In this document: one piece after another, positions 9,186 through 19,185 of the stretch
Numbering within the stretch: the stretch's first letter is position 1
Layout: the number at the start of each line of letters is the position of its first letter
Assembly (NCBI RefSeq): GCF_024198255.1
Contig: NZ_JAJVKW010000017.1
Coordinates: 62,001-126,000, forward strand
From: Myxococcus guangdongensis
GTDB taxonomy: Bacteria > Myxococcota > Myxococcia > Myxococcales > Myxococcaceae
Length of the DNA: 64,000 nt
Direction of reading: 5' to 3'
Notes under the pieces: model-generated
Databases searched by the model: none
Told to the model about the DNA's origin: nothing
Seen by the model: the letters and a program-made list of their open reading frames with translations, nothing else
Made by a program: the position numbers and the translations under genes

Positions 9186-11732
9186 CTACGGACCGATGCG
9201 CCGCAGGATGAGGATGGCTCCCTCGTCCAGGCGCCGGTCGCGCAAGTCAATCTCGCAGTCGAGCATCCAGTCCCCATGTCCCTCGGGGTCCATGATGCGC
9301 TGCTGCACCTCCCAGAGCCGGGGGCCCGTCTCCTTCAGGAACGTGTTGGCCGGCTTGCGAGCCTGGGGCGTGAGCACCACCACCTTGTGCTCCTCGTGGT
9401 ACGGCACCATCGCCTGCTCCAGCTTCGGCGCCGTCCACTCGCCCAGCGGGTTGTCCAAGAGCGTCAGCGCGTCCGTGTAGCGCTTCTGTCCCAGCGCGCG
9501 CAGCAGCCGGTGCAGCTCCTCGCGCACGCGGGCCGCGAAGGCGCGCGGGTCCTCGGTGAGCTCCTTCGGCTTGAGCTCCACCGCCGGCTTCGCCTCGACC
9601 ACGGCGTCCGGGTTGCGCATGCGCTCCCACTCGTCCACCAGGCTCGAGTCCACCTGACGAATCGTCGCGCGCAGGTGGTCGATGATGTCCTCCACCTCCT
9701 CCGTGCGGAAGCGCTCCGGCACCGTCTGCGCCAGCGTCTTGTACACGTCGCTGACGTAGCGCAGCAGCACGCCCTCGCTGCGCTGCAGCCCGTACTCACG
9801 CACGTAGTCGTGGAAGGACATGAAGCGCTCGAACATGTCCCGCACCACCGCCTTGGGACGGATGTTCTCCTCGCCCACCCACGGGTGCTTGCGCGCGAAG
9901 GCGTTGAACGTGCCGTAGATGAAGTCCCGGTTCGGCTTGGGCCACTCCAGCTTCTCCAACTGCTCCATGCGGTCGTCGTACTCGACGCCCTGCGCCTTCA
10001 TCTCTTGAATCTTCTCGCCCTTGAGCTGGTGCAGCTGCGCGTAGAGCACCACCTCCGGGTTCTCCAGGATGGACTCCACCAGCGTCACCACGTCCAGCGC
10101 GTACGTCTCCGTGGTCGGGTCCAACAACTCCAGCGTCTCCAGCAGGTACAGCGACAACGTGTGGTTGAGGCTGAAGTCGTGCTGGAGCTCCTGCGCCACC
10201 TTCACCGTGGCCCCCGAGCCGCCCTCCCCGCGCAGCACCTCCACGATTCCCGCGCCGCGCAGCGTGCGGAAGTCCCGCGCCGCCTCCTTCAGGTGCCTGC
10301 GCTTCAGGAAGTCCGAGTCGTGGCACCGCTGGATGAGCTGCACCAGCCGGTGGTAGCCCCCCGTGCCGCGGACGTGGTCGCTCTGGAGCAGGTTGAGGAT
10401 CATTCCGTGCGACACCGCGAAGCGTGACTCCAGCGGCTCCGGCATGCCCGTCTGCAGCCGCTCGAAGGTGTTCTTGTCGTACTGCACGAAGTTCTTCTGC
10501 GGAGGCTTCTGCTTGGGCGCCTTCTTCTTGCCCGCCGCCTCCTTCGCCGCCTGCTTGACGTTCTCGACGATGTACTCGGGCGCCTGCGCGACGACGCTGC
10601 CCTCGTTGTCGAAGCCCTTGCGGCCCGCGCGCCCGGCGATCTGCTGGAAGTCGCGCACGCTCAGGGTCGCCAGCTTCTCGCCGTTGAACTTGAACAGCTG
10701 CGTGAAGAGCACCGTGCGGATGGGGATGTTCACGCCCACGCCCAGCGTGTCCGTGCCGCTGATGACCTTCAGGTGCCCGCCCTGCGCCAGCTTCTCCACC
10801 AGGAGGCGGTACTTCGGCAGCAGCCCCGCGTGGTGCATGCCGATGCCGTGGCGCAGGAAGCGCTGGAAGTCCTTGCCGTAGGGCGTGTCGAAGGGCGCCT
10901 CCATCAGCGCCAGGCGGATGGCCTCCTTCTCCTCCTTGGTGGAGAAGTCCACGCTCATGAGGTTCTGCGCCTGCTCGGCGGCGGCGCGCTGCGTGAAGTT
11001 CACCAGGTAGATGGGGTACTTCTTGCGCGCGATGAGGTCCTCAATCGTCTCGTGCAGCGCGGACTCGCGGTAGTCGAAGTCCAGCGGCACCGGGCGCTGC
11101 GCGCTCCTCACCGTGGCGACCTCGCGGCCGGTGAGCCGCTGCAGGCTCTCCTCGATGATGTGCGTGGGGCCCAGCGTCGCCGACATCAGCAGGAACGTCA
11201 CCTGCGGCAGCGCGATGAGCGGAATCTGCCAGGCCACGCCGCGGTCGCGGTCCGAGTAGTAGTGGAACTCGTCCATGACGACGTAGTCCACCTTCGCCCC
11301 CGCGTCGCGCAGCGCGAGGTTGGAGAGGATTTCGGCGGTGCAGCAGATGATGGGCGCGTCGCGGTTGATGCTCGCGTCGCCGGTGAGCATGCCCACGTTC
11401 TCCGCGCCGAAGGCGTCACAGAGCGCGAAGAACTTCTCGTTCACCAGCGCCTTGATGGGGCACGTGTAGAAGGAGACCTTGCCCTCGGCCATGGCCTTGA
11501 AGTGGAGGGCGGTGGCGACCAGCGACTTGCCGGAGCCGGTGGGCGTCTTGAGGAACAGGTGCTTGCCCGCGAGCAGCTCCAGGATGGCTTCCTCCTGGGC
11601 GGGGTAGAGGCTGAGCCCGTTCGCCGCGACATAGCCGACGAAACGGTCCAGGATGCTGTCCGGGTCGAGCGCGGGCTCTCCCTTCTTCGGGAGCAGGGCT
11701 GCGAGCGGCGCTTGGGATTCAGGGGTGGCCAT
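9186..11732 (-). CDS. Ski2-like DEAD/DEAH-box RNA helicase
   Basis: An ATP-dependent superfamily 2 helicase of 848 residues. Motif I TPTGSGKS is at about 63, motif II DEFHYYSD at about 153, motif III LMSATLG at about 190, and motif VI QIAGRAGRKGFD at about 365. The DEFH form of motif II and the AGRAGRKG motif VI match the Ski2/Mtr4/DOB1-like group. A long C-terminal helical region follows, with a Lys/Pro-rich insertion (KKKAPKQKPPQK) near 400. A role in RNA turnover or processing is inferred. A GTG lies at 11735 directly before the ATG at 11732; a -10-like TAGAGT nearby suggests a leaderless message. Confidence 0.88.
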   Translation of the reverse strand: MATPESQAPLAALLPKKGEPALDPDSILDRFVGYVAANGLSLYPAQEEAILELLAGKHLFLKTPTGSGKSLVATALHFKAMAEGKVSFYTCPIKALVNEKFFALCDAFGAENVGMLTGDASINRDAPIICCTAEILSNLALRDAGAKVDYVVMDEFHYYSDRDRGVAWQIPLIALPQVTFLLMSATLGPTHIIEESLQRLTGREVATVRSAQRPVPLDFDYRESALHETIEDLIARKKYPIYLVNFTQRAAAEQAQNLMSVDFSTKEEKEAIRLALMEAPFDTPYGKDFQRFLRHGIGMHHAGLLPKYRLLVEKLAQGGHLKVISGTDTLGVGVNIPIRTVLFTQLFKFNGEKLATLSVRDFQQIAGRAGRKGFDNEGSVVAQAPEYIVENVKQAAKEAAGKKKAPKQKPPQKNFVQYDKNTFERLQTGMPEPLESRFAVSHGMILNLLQSDHVRGTGGYHRLVQLIQRCHDSDFLKRRHLKEAARDFRTLRGAGIVEVLRGEGGSGATVKVAQELQHDFSLNHTLSLYLLETLELLDPTTETYALDVVTLVESILENPEVVLYAQLHQLKGEKIQEMKAQGVEYDDRMEQLEKLEWPKPNRDFIYGTFNAFARKHPWVGEENIRPKAVVRDMFERFMSFHDYVREYGLQRSEGVLLRYVSDVYKTLAQTVPERFRTEEVEDIIDHLRATIRQVDSSLVDEWERMRNPDAVVEAKPAVELKPKELTEDPRAFAARVREELHRLLRALGQKRYTDALTLLDNPLGEWTAPKLEQAMVPYHEEHKVVVLTPQARKPANTFLKETGPRLWEVQQRIMDPEGHGDWMLDCEIDLRDRRLDEGAILILRRIGP

Positions 11733-11741
11733 CACCGCCGG

Positions 11742-11747
11742 ACTCTA
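11742..11747 (-). promoter_or_regulatory. Putative -10 box of the helicase gene
   Basis: On the minus strand TAGAGT (TANNNT form) lies 6 bases before the GTG and 9 bases before the ATG of the helicase. No Shine-Dalgarno sequence is seen. This spacing is what a leaderless transcript would show. Confidence 0.35.
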
Positions 11748-11921
11748 GAGCAGCCCCCGCCTCCCGTCCGCTGTGAAATCCCGGGGCGCCCCCCGTACGA
11801 GTCTCGACGCCGGGCCCATGGCACGGTCCACCGCGCGTCATTGGCCACGCACGCCGGAACGATGTGGCCGCCCGGTCGCATGCCTACCGTTGCGCGACCT
11901 TTCGACCCACAAAGGGGCTGC

Positions 11922-14636
11922 ATGATGTTCCATCGATGGCGTCTCGCCTTGCTTTCCGTCTGGGTTTCGGTCGCGGTCGCCCAGGCCCAGTCCACGGACC
12001 CGGCCGTCGTCGGCCAATGGACGCCCGTCAAGAAGTGGCCCTACTCCGCCGTCCACACCCACGTGCTGCCCACCGGGAAGGTGATGTTCTTCTCCGAGTT
12101 CGCGGACGGCGACAATCCCTATCTCTGGGACCCCGCCACCGACGCGCTCACCGCCCTGCCCAAGGCGGGCTTCAACATCTTCTGTTCTGGCCACGCCTTC
12201 ATGGCGGACGGGCGGCTCTTCGTCGCCGGCGGCCACATCATGGATGACTCGGGCCTTCCGTACGCCTCCATCTTCGACCCCTTCAAGCTCACCTGGACGC
12301 GGCTGCCCAACATGAACGCGGGCCGCTGGTACCCCACCGTCACCACCCTGCCCAACGGCGACATGCTGGTGATTGGCGGCGCCAAGGAGGACCGCACCAA
12401 GAACCTGATTCCCCAGGTGTGGCAGACCTCAAAGGGCTCCTGGAGGACGCTCACCGGCGCGAGCCTGGAGCTGATGTACTACCCGTGGATGTTCGTCATG
12501 CCCTCGGGCAAGACGCTCATGGCCGGCTACTGGAGGCCCGCGCGCTACCTGGACACGGACGGCGTGGGCGCGTGGACCACCGGGCCGCGTACGACCTACA
12601 CCGCCAGCCGCAACTACGGCAGCGCGGTGATGTACGACGAGGGCAAGGTGCTCATCACCGGCGGCGACAACCCGCCCACCAACAACGTGGAGGTGCTGGA
12701 CCTCAACGCCACCAAGCCCGCGTGGCGCCCCATCGCCCCCATGCGCTACGTGCGCCGCCAGCACAACAGCACCATGCTCCCGGACGGGACGGTGCTCGTC
12801 ACCGGCGGCCACGGTGGCCCCGGCACGGACAACCCCAACTACCCCCGGCTGGAGACGGAGCTGTGGGACCCCGTCACGGAGACCTGGTCGCTGCTCGCCC
12901 CGCTGGGGACCTATCGCGGCTACCACTCCACCACCGTGCTCCTGCCGGACGGGCGGCTGTTGTCCGCCGGCAGCCGCAACGTGAAGACGATGCAGGTCTA
13001 CTCGCCGCCCTACTTGTTCAAGGGCCCGCGGCCCACCATCGCCTCCGCGCCCGCGGCCATCAGCTATGGGGAGACCTTCCGCGTCAACACGCCGGACGCG
13101 GCCAACATCACCATGGCGTCCTGGGTGCGCCTGGGCTCCGTCACGCACGCGTTCGACGAGAACCAGCGCTTCATGAAGCTGCGCTTCACCGCGAGCGGCG
13201 GTGGGCTCAACATCGTCGCGCCTGCCAACGCCAACGTGGCGCCGCCGGGGCACTACATGCTGTTCCTGCTCAACGGGCGCAAGGTGCCGTCCGTCGCGAA
13301 GATCATCCGCATCGGCGGGGATGGCACCACGCCGCCGCCCACGGACCCGCCGCCGAACACGGGCTTCACCGCCGTGGCCTTCGGCGCCGAGTGGAAGTAC
13401 GACGACCGCAACGTCGACCCGGGCCCGACGTGGAAGGCCGCGACGTTCAACGACAGCGCATGGAAGAAGGGCCTGGCCCAGCTCGGCTATGGCGAGGCGG
13501 ACGAGCGCACGGTGCTGACGAAGACGACGCCCGCGCAGCCGACGGTGTACTTCCGCAAGAAGTTCACCCTCCACGGCATGGTGGAGCAGGCCACGCTCAA
13601 GGTGATTCACGATGACGGCGTGGCGGTGTTCCTCAACGGCACCCAGGTGTTCAACAGCCTGATTCCCAACCCCGCGCACGCGGCCTACGCCCAGGGCGCC
13701 AGCCCCGACAACCACCTGAGCCAGACCACCATCCCCGGCATGCGCTTCGAGATGGGTGAGAACACGCTGGCCGTCATGGTGAAGCAGGCGAACGCCACCT
13801 CCAGTGACTTGTCGTTCGACCTGGAGCTGAAGGTGACGACGGACGGCATGCAGCACGACGCCCTCTTCCTGGAGAGCCCCAACGGGGGTGAGACGCTGCG
13901 CCCGGGCCAGTTGCAGACGGTGCAGTGGATGACGCACGGCGCGGGCGTCGACACCGTCGACGTGCAGTTCTCCCAGGACAACGGCGCCAGTTGGAGCGCC
14001 GTGGCGGCGGGCGTGCCGAACATCGGGTTCTATGACTGGAAGGTGCCGCGCATGGAGACGGCGCAGGGCGTGCTGCGCATCAAGGACGCCGCGCGGCCGG
14101 ACATCGAGGACAAGACGGACCTGCCGTTCACCATCACCGCCACGCCCCGGTTCAAGGCCATCGCCTTCGGGGAGTACTGGAAGCTCGACGACCGCAACGT
14201 GAGCCCTGGCGCGCAGTGGACGTCGCTGGGCTTCAACGACAGCGCGTGGCGGCAGGGTCCCGCGCGGCTCGGCTATGGCGACGGGGACGAGCACACGGTG
14301 CTCACCAAGACGAACCCCGTGCAGCCGAGCGTGTACTTCCGCAAGAAGCTCACCCTGGACGAGGCCATCCGCACCGCGCACCTCCAGGTCCTCCATGATG
14401 ACGGCGTGGCCGTCTGGGTGAACGGGCGGCTCGTCTTCTCGCGCTACATGGACAACGGGATGGAGCACGGCGCCTTCGCCAGCGGCGTGGTGAAGGACGC
14501 GGTCTCGAGCACCCTCAGCTTCGACGGCTCCGTCTTCGTCGAGGGGGAGAACATCATCGCGGTGATGGTGAAGCAGGCCAACGCGGAGTCGAGCGACGTG
14601 GCCTTCGACCTCGAGCTGGACCTCGAGGCCCGCTGA
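11922..14636 (+). CDS. Secreted galactose-oxidase-like copper enzyme
   Basis: A 904-residue secreted protein with a signal peptide ending near AQAQ. Residues about 25-360 are a kelch-type seven-bladed propeller and 365-470 the DUF1929 early-set domain of the galactose/glyoxal oxidase family. All copper-radical residues are visible: Cys88 in FCSGHAF and Tyr137 in GRWYPT (the expected Cys-Tyr crosslink), Tyr334-His335 in GYHST, and His409 in VTHAF. It should oxidise an alcohol or aldehyde to give hydrogen peroxide. The C-terminus holds two copies of a module of about 150 residues (starting near FGAEWKYDDRNV and FGEYWKLDDRNV) separated by an Ig-like segment; these look like carbohydrate or surface-binding domains. 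GGGG before the ATG at 11922 sets the start. The longer open frame to the left is antisense to the helicase. Confidence 0.88.
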   Translation: MMFHRWRLALLSVWVSVAVAQAQSTDPAVVGQWTPVKKWPYSAVHTHVLPTGKVMFFSEFADGDNPYLWDPATDALTALPKAGFNIFCSGHAFMADGRLFVAGGHIMDDSGLPYASIFDPFKLTWTRLPNMNAGRWYPTVTTLPNGDMLVIGGAKEDRTKNLIPQVWQTSKGSWRTLTGASLELMYYPWMFVMPSGKTLMAGYWRPARYLDTDGVGAWTTGPRTTYTASRNYGSAVMYDEGKVLITGGDNPPTNNVEVLDLNATKPAWRPIAPMRYVRRQHNSTMLPDGTVLVTGGHGGPGTDNPNYPRLETELWDPVTETWSLLAPLGTYRGYHSTTVLLPDGRLLSAGSRNVKTMQVYSPPYLFKGPRPTIASAPAAISYGETFRVNTPDAANITMASWVRLGSVTHAFDENQRFMKLRFTASGGGLNIVAPANANVAPPGHYMLFLLNGRKVPSVAKIIRIGGDGTTPPPTDPPPNTGFTAVAFGAEWKYDDRNVDPGPTWKAATFNDSAWKKGLAQLGYGEADERTVLTKTTPAQPTVYFRKKFTLHGMVEQATLKVIHDDGVAVFLNGTQVFNSLIPNPAHAAYAQGASPDNHLSQTTIPGMRFEMGENTLAVMVKQANATSSDLSFDLELKVTTDGMQHDALFLESPNGGETLRPGQLQTVQWMTHGAGVDTVDVQFSQDNGASWSAVAAGVPNIGFYDWKVPRMETAQGVLRIKDAARPDIEDKTDLPFTITATPRFKAIAFGEYWKLDDRNVSPGAQWTSLGFNDSAWRQGPARLGYGDGDEHTVLTKTNPVQPSVYFRKKLTLDEAIRTAHLQVLHDDGVAVWVNGRLVFSRYMDNGMEHGAFASGVVKDAVSSTLSFDGSVFVEGENIIAVMVKQANAESSDVAFDLELDLEAR

Positions 14637-14666
14637 ACCCGGAGCGTCACCGGCCCCGGATGCGGG

Positions 14667-17408
14667 TCAGAGCACCTTCACCGCTTTGACCATGTCCGGG
14701 GCCAGCTCCTCGTGCGGCAGGATGGAGAACCCCAGCTGCTTGCTGACGTTCTGCATGGCCCGGTTGCCCGCCAGGATGTCCGCGACGATGCGCCGCATGC
14801 CCCACGCGCGCCCCACCTCCACCAGCCGGCGCAGCATCTCCGTCCCCAGGCCCTGGTGCTGCACCTCGTCGCTGATGAGGATGGCGTACTCCGCGTCCTC
14901 CGTGCCTCGCAGGCGCGTCAGGCGGCCCACCCCCAACAGCTCTCCGCCCTTGCGCTCGGCCACCAGCGCCAGCTCGCGCGCGTAGTCGTTGAAGCAGATG
15001 CGCGCCAGGCGCTCGTGCGCCACGCGCGTGCTCAGCTGCATCAGCCCCGCGTAGCGCAGGAACACCGTCTGCTCGGAGAGCGTCTTGTGGAAGCGCGCCA
15101 TCGCCGGCTCGTCCTCGGGGCGGATGGGACGCAGCATCAGCTCCTCGCCGCTCTTCATCCGGAAGGGCGCCACGTACTGCTGCGGGTATGGCTCGATGAC
15201 CAGCCGGGGCAGCTCGGCTTCCGTCACGGACGGGGGATGCAACACCACCCGCGCGTCCAGCGCGAGCAGGCGCTCGGGAGAGGCGAGCAGTGGATTGATG
15301 TCCACCTCCTTCACCCAGCGCTGCTCCACCACGAGCTGGCCGAAGCGCACGAGCAGCCGCTCCAGTTCGGGCAGGTCCACGGGCTTCGCCCCTCGCACGC
15401 CCTTGAGCGCCTGGAGGATGCGCGTCTGCTCCATCATCCTCCGCGCGAGCGTGGTGTTGAGCGGCGGGAAGCCCAGCCCCCGGTCCTTGAACACCTCCAC
15501 CAGCGTCCCACCCGCGCCGAACAGCAGCACCGGGCCGAACTGCGGGTCCAGGCTGCTGCCCACGATGAGCTCGTAGCCTCCGAGGCGCACCATCGGCTGA
15601 ACCGTGACGCCCGCGAACGCATCCCCCTGCCCCAGCTCCACCAGTCGCTCACGGATGCCCCGGAACGCCGCGCGCACGGCGTCCACGTCCGGGAGGTCCA
15701 GCCGCACGCCTCCGACGTCCGTCTTGTGCGTCACCGTGAAGGAGTGGAGCTTGAGCACCACGGGGAAGCCCAGGGACTGGGCCTCGGCCACCGCGCCGTC
15801 CTCGGTCGTGGCGAGCCGTGTCTCCACCGTGGGGATGCCGTAGGCGGCGAGCAGCTGCTTGGACTCGAACTCCGTCAGCAGCGTGCGACCTTGTGCCCTC
15901 GCCGCGTCCACGAGGCCGCGCGCCACGTCCCGACGCCCGGTGGCCTCCTCGGTGAGCGTGGGCGTCTCATACAGGCCCGCGAGGTTGTACGCGTAGCGCC
16001 ACATGTAATTGAAGATGCGCGCGGCCGTGTCGGGATAGCCGAAGGTGGGGATGCCCGCGTCGTTGAGGATGCGCTCACCGGCGGCGACCTCGGAGCCGCC
16101 CATCCAGCTCGCCAGCACCGGCTTGTGCCCGAGCTTCGCGTAGGGCTTGAGCCGGTCCGCCGTCTGCGTGGGCTCGGTCATGTCCTGCGGCGTGAGGATG
16201 ACCAGCAGCCCGTCGCTGTTCGGGTCCTTGCCCGCCACCTCGAGCGCCCGCGCGTAGCGCTCCGGGTCCGCGTCTCCCAGCACGTCCACGGGATTGGCGT
16301 GGCTCCACTGGGGCGGGAGGAAGGTGTTCAGGGCCGCGCGCGTGTCGTCTCCGAGCACCGCCAGCTCGCCTCCGCCAGCCACGAGCGCATCGGTTGCGAG
16401 GACTCCGGGACCTCCCGCGTTGGTGAGCACCGTGAGACGACGGCCCGACGGCCTGGGCTGCCGGGCGAGTGTCTCCGCCATGTAGAAGAGGTCGGAGATG
16501 GACTCCACGCGCAGCACGCCGGAGCGACGGAACGCGGCGGTGAGCACCTCGTCGCTGCCCGTCAGCGTGCCGGTGTGGGAAGCGGCGGCCTGCGCGGCCT
16601 GCGCCGTGCGCCCCGCCTTGATGACGATGATGGGCTTGGTGAGCGCCACCTCACGCGCGGCCGAGAGGAAGGCTCGCGCGTCGCCGATGGACTCCATGTA
16701 GATGAGGATGGAGCGCGTCATCGGGTCATCGGCGAGGTAGTCGATGAGGTCGCCCCAGCCCACATCCAGCATGGAGCCCACGGAGACGAAGGCGCTGAAG
16801 CCCACCGACTCGCGCAGGCTCCAGTCGAGGATGGCCGTCAGGAGCGCGCCGCTCTGGCTGATGAAGGCCACGTTGCCAGGGCGGGCCATGGAGCCCGCGA
16901 AGGTGGCGTTGAAGCCCGTGGGTGGGCGCATCACGCCCAGGCAGTTGGGGCCGATGATGCGGATGCCGGCGGCCCGCGCAATCTGGAGCACCTCCTGCTC
17001 CAGGGCCGCGCCCTCGGGCCCTGTCTCCTTGAAGCCCGCGGAGATGATGATGGCGCCCTGAACGCCCACCTCCGCGCACTCACGGATGACGTCGGGCACG
17101 GCGGCCGCGGGCGTGACGACGACGGCCAGGTCCACCGGCTCCGGCAGGGCCCGCAGGGACGGCCAGGCGCGGATGCCGAGCACATTGGGGCGCTTGGGGT
17201 TGATGGGATAGACGGTGCCGCCGAAGGGGTTGCTGATGAGGTTCCAGAGGACGGTGCGCCCCACGCTCCCCGGACGCTCGCTGGCGCCCACCACCGCGAC
17301 GCTGCGGGGTTTGAAGAGGACGTCCAGGGGCTGACGTGTGCGCTGCTGCTGGTGCAGCACGTCGTAGGAAGGGTCCGACTTCCGGGAGCCTGGGGCGCGC
17401 GGGTCCAT
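14667..17408 (-). CDS. NDP-forming acyl-CoA ligase fused to GNAT (Pat-like)
   Basis: A 913-residue fusion. Residues about 30-160 are a CoA-binding Rossmann domain ([12 protein letters not shown]), 170-480 succinyl-CoA-ligase-like domains with [11 protein letters not shown] holding the His normally phosphorylated in the ADP-forming ligases, 500-720 an ATP-grasp domain ([23 protein letters not shown]), and about 735-905 a GNAT acetyltransferase with the acetyl-CoA loop QHQGLG. This is the domain order of E. coli PatZ and Salmonella Pat, which acetylate lysines of acetyl-CoA synthetase and other enzymes. Unlike those proteins, whose ligase half lacks activity, the ligase His appears to be retained here, so both activities may be present. 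Confidence 0.9.
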   Translation of the reverse strand: MDPRAPGSRKSDPSYDVLHQQQRTRQPLDVLFKPRSVAVVGASERPGSVGRTVLWNLISNPFGGTVYPINPKRPNVLGIRAWPSLRALPEPVDLAVVVTPAAAVPDVIRECAEVGVQGAIIISAGFKETGPEGAALEQEVLQIARAAGIRIIGPNCLGVMRPPTGFNATFAGSMARPGNVAFISQSGALLTAILDWSLRESVGFSAFVSVGSMLDVGWGDLIDYLADDPMTRSILIYMESIGDARAFLSAAREVALTKPIIVIKAGRTAQAAQAAASHTGTLTGSDEVLTAAFRRSGVLRVESISDLFYMAETLARQPRPSGRRLTVLTNAGGPGVLATDALVAGGGELAVLGDDTRAALNTFLPPQWSHANPVDVLGDADPERYARALEVAGKDPNSDGLLVILTPQDMTEPTQTADRLKPYAKLGHKPVLASWMGGSEVAAGERILNDAGIPTFGYPDTAARIFNYMWRYAYNLAGLYETPTLTEEATGRRDVARGLVDAARAQGRTLLTEFESKQLLAAYGIPTVETRLATTEDGAVAEAQSLGFPVVLKLHSFTVTHKTDVGGVRLDLPDVDAVRAAFRGIRERLVELGQGDAFAGVTVQPMVRLGGYELIVGSSLDPQFGPVLLFGAGGTLVEVFKDRGLGFPPLNTTLARRMMEQTRILQALKGVRGAKPVDLPELERLLVRFGQLVVEQRWVKEVDINPLLASPERLLALDARVVLHPPSVTEAELPRLVIEPYPQQYVAPFRMKSGEELMLRPIRPEDEPAMARFHKTLSEQTVFLRYAGLMQLSTRVAHERLARICFNDYARELALVAERKGGELLGVGRLTRLRGTEDAEYAILISDEVQHQGLGTEMLRRLVEVGRAWGMRRIVADILAGNRAMQNVSKQLGFSILPHEELAPDMVKAVKVL

Positions 17409-17438
17409 GGGTCCCGTGTCTCACGCGACGCGGGGCCA

Positions 17439-17457
17439 CACGCAAGGCTCTTGCGTG
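17439..17457 (-). terminator. Hairpin between two leftward genes
   Basis: CACGCAAG and CTTGCGTG form 8-bp arms around a 3-base loop. It lies between the stop of the flavin reductase-like gene (17513) and the start of the acyl-CoA ligase/GNAT gene, so it probably ends the former transcript. Confidence 0.5.
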
Positions 17458-17512
17458 AAAAGCGTGTGGCACTCGTCATCCGTCCCGGCGAGAAGGGAGC
17501 CCCGTGTGTGCC

Positions 17513-18274
17513 TCAGTCGAGGCCGCGTTTGCCGTCGGCCCAGTAGGCCTTCACCTTCTGGCCTGCGTGGGGTGCGCCGCTGTCGCGCAGCGTGGCGCGC
17601 AGGGCTTGGATGGAGCGGGCGCGGCCGGTCAGGACGAGCTGTGCGCCAGGTCTGCGCTCCAGCGCCGCGCGCACCCGCGACGCCACCTCCTTCGCGTGCG
17701 CGTCGGCCGCCTGCCGCTCCACCAACGTGGCTCCGGTGAGCCCCAGCTCCGTGAGCACGGACTCCGACTCGGCGCACGCGGAGACCTCGAACACGTATTC
17801 GACGTCGGCCGTGCTCGCTCGCAGGTTGCGCAGCGTGTACGCCACGGCGAAGGACGTCTCGTCGCCGAAGAGCACCACGGGGCCGCGCAGGGACTTCAGG
17901 TCGATGGAGCCTCGTGGCCCGAAGAACTGGCAGCGGTCCCCGGGCTTGAGGGCGCGTCCCCACGCCGCGCCAGGGCCGTCACCGTGCAGATAGACGAGGA
18001 AGCGCGTGGCCCCCAACGCCGCGTCCCAACCCAGCGGTGTGTACGTCCGCATGCCCTCGCCCGGGAGGTAGACCTGCACCTTGTCACCTGGGCTCCAGGA
18101 GATGTCCCGCAGACCCGCCCCCGCCCACTCCACCCAGCGGAAGTGCGGCGACACCTCGCGGACGCGCTCCACCGTCGCCTCCCGGAAGAACAACCGCCCC
18201 AACAATCCGCCGATGATTCCCTGCCCCGAAGCCATGACTCGCTCTCCACGCACGACGTCGTAACGAGAGGACAT
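17513..18274 (-). CDS. Siderophore-interacting-family flavin reductase
   Basis: A 253-residue protein of the siderophore-interacting (SIP/ViuB-type) flavin reductase family, which reduces ferric siderophores using NAD(P)H. The FAD domain shows MRTYTPLGW (R-x-Y-T) and HGDGPGAAWG, the typical SIP FAD signature; the C-terminal half holds the NAD(P)-binding domain with VVLFGDETSFAVAYTL and the closing KAYWADGKRGLD (norm GYWR.G). The ATG at 18274 has GGAGG six bases upstream; one at 18235 with GGAG is an alternative. No siderophore cluster is seen nearby, so the physiological acceptor is open. Confidence 0.85.
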   Translation of the reverse strand: MSSRYDVVRGERVMASGQGIIGGLLGRLFFREATVERVREVSPHFRWVEWAGAGLRDISWSPGDKVQVYLPGEGMRTYTPLGWDAALGATRFLVYLHGDGPGAAWGRALKPGDRCQFFGPRGSIDLKSLRGPVVLFGDETSFAVAYTLRNLRASTADVEYVFEVSACAESESVLTELGLTGATLVERQAADAHAKEVASRVRAALERRPGAQLVLTGRARSIQALRATLRDSGAPHAGQKVKAYWADGKRGLD

Positions 18275-18760
18275 TCTCCCCCTCCGCACCGTCTCGCGCA
18301 TGAACAGAGATGACGCTCGGATGAAGAAGTGTGAAGCGCCGAGAACAGCCGGACACCTCCTTTCGCCGAGGTCCGTCAGCAGCCCTCCCCTTCACGCGAC
18401 CTCGGGAGCGTGGGCCGTGCGGTTCACCGATTCGCTCCAATACGACCTGACCACATCCGTAAGGACAGGTCGGCGCGGCCCTCAGTGGGCTGGGGCGCCA
18501 TGAGAATCCTCGACATGGGTGAAGCGTGGCTCGGCCTGAGGTGCGGATCGCCCCACTCCTCCACCCATGACAGGCAGCGATTCATCGCTGACACCACCGA
18601 ATCCGGCGGCAAGCCACGGATGTGATTGAATGAGGCCACGCCCAAACACATCATCGCAAATCAAAAGAGCACCCACTGGAAGCCAAGGGGGTCTCTCTCG
18701 ACCATGAGTCAGTCAGACACTCATGCCTGCCTTTTGCATCTCCTCCATCGACGCACCAGA

Positions 18761-18913
18761 ATGGACACAGGCATGGAATCGGGCTCTACCCAGGTGAGGC
18801 TCGAGGTCGCCTGCAGAAAGATTCTCTACACCATCGACAAGTACGTGAGGGTTCTGCTCCCGGACGGCACGACGTGCGTCCTCCACGTCGTCCATTCCGT
18901 CGACGGGCCTTGA
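18761..18913 (+). CDS. Small hypothetical ORF, doubtful
   Basis: A 50-residue frame beginning MDTGMESGSTQ and ending VVHSVDGP. The middle (RLEVACRKILYTIDKYVRVLLPDG) reads like a small beta-hairpin domain, and codon use is less random than in the surrounding sequence. There is no clear ribosome-binding site. It could be a fragment of a lost gene or chance. Confidence 0.25.
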   Translation: MDTGMESGSTQVRLEVACRKILYTIDKYVRVLLPDGTTCVLHVVHSVDGP

Positions 18914-19011
18914 CACGAGGGAATGCGGAGGGTGGACATGCATGGGTTCCTCGAGGGGCTCAATGCCTCGCTGGCCTGACCGCGGGAGCGCAGCTGGGCT
19001 GGTCGCTCTGC

Positions 19012-19185
19012 ATGCCGGGCCCCGCTCGCTGCGTCGTTCCGGCGCGAGGCAACCGCTTGAAGAAAGACGGGAGCGGCCCTCAGTCATGGTGCAGGAAGTG
19101 TCGCTCCGGAACCAACTACCACTCGCGCCCACGAGTCTACCGGAAGGCCGGTACCAGTAACGCGGCCAGGCGCCCCAACCGGTAA
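19012..19185 (+). CDS. Zinc-finger-like fragment, doubtful
   Basis: A 57-residue frame in which RLKKDGSGPQSWCRKC resembles the second zinc knuckle of small HNH/zinc-ribbon proteins, where a DG..S-[WY]-C-[KR]-x-C pattern is common. Only one other cysteine (ARCVVPARG) precedes it and the expected C-x-x-C partner is missing. It may be the remnant of an HNH nuclease or phage-type zinc protein. No ribosome-binding site is seen. Confidence 0.25.
   Translation: MPGPARCVVPARGNRLKKDGSGPQSWCRKCRSGTNYHSRPRVYRKAGTSNAARRPNR

Noticed and set aside
10773-11921. A long in-frame extension upstream of the galactose-oxidase-like gene.
   Set aside because: It runs antisense through the helicase gene and has no coding character; signal peptide and ribosome-binding site place the start at 11922.
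14712-17546. A 944-codon open frame antisense to the acyl-CoA ligase/GNAT gene.
   Set aside because: Typical shadow frame of a GC-rich gene; the product is His/Arg/Gln-rich without domains, while the opposite strand encodes a clear enzyme.
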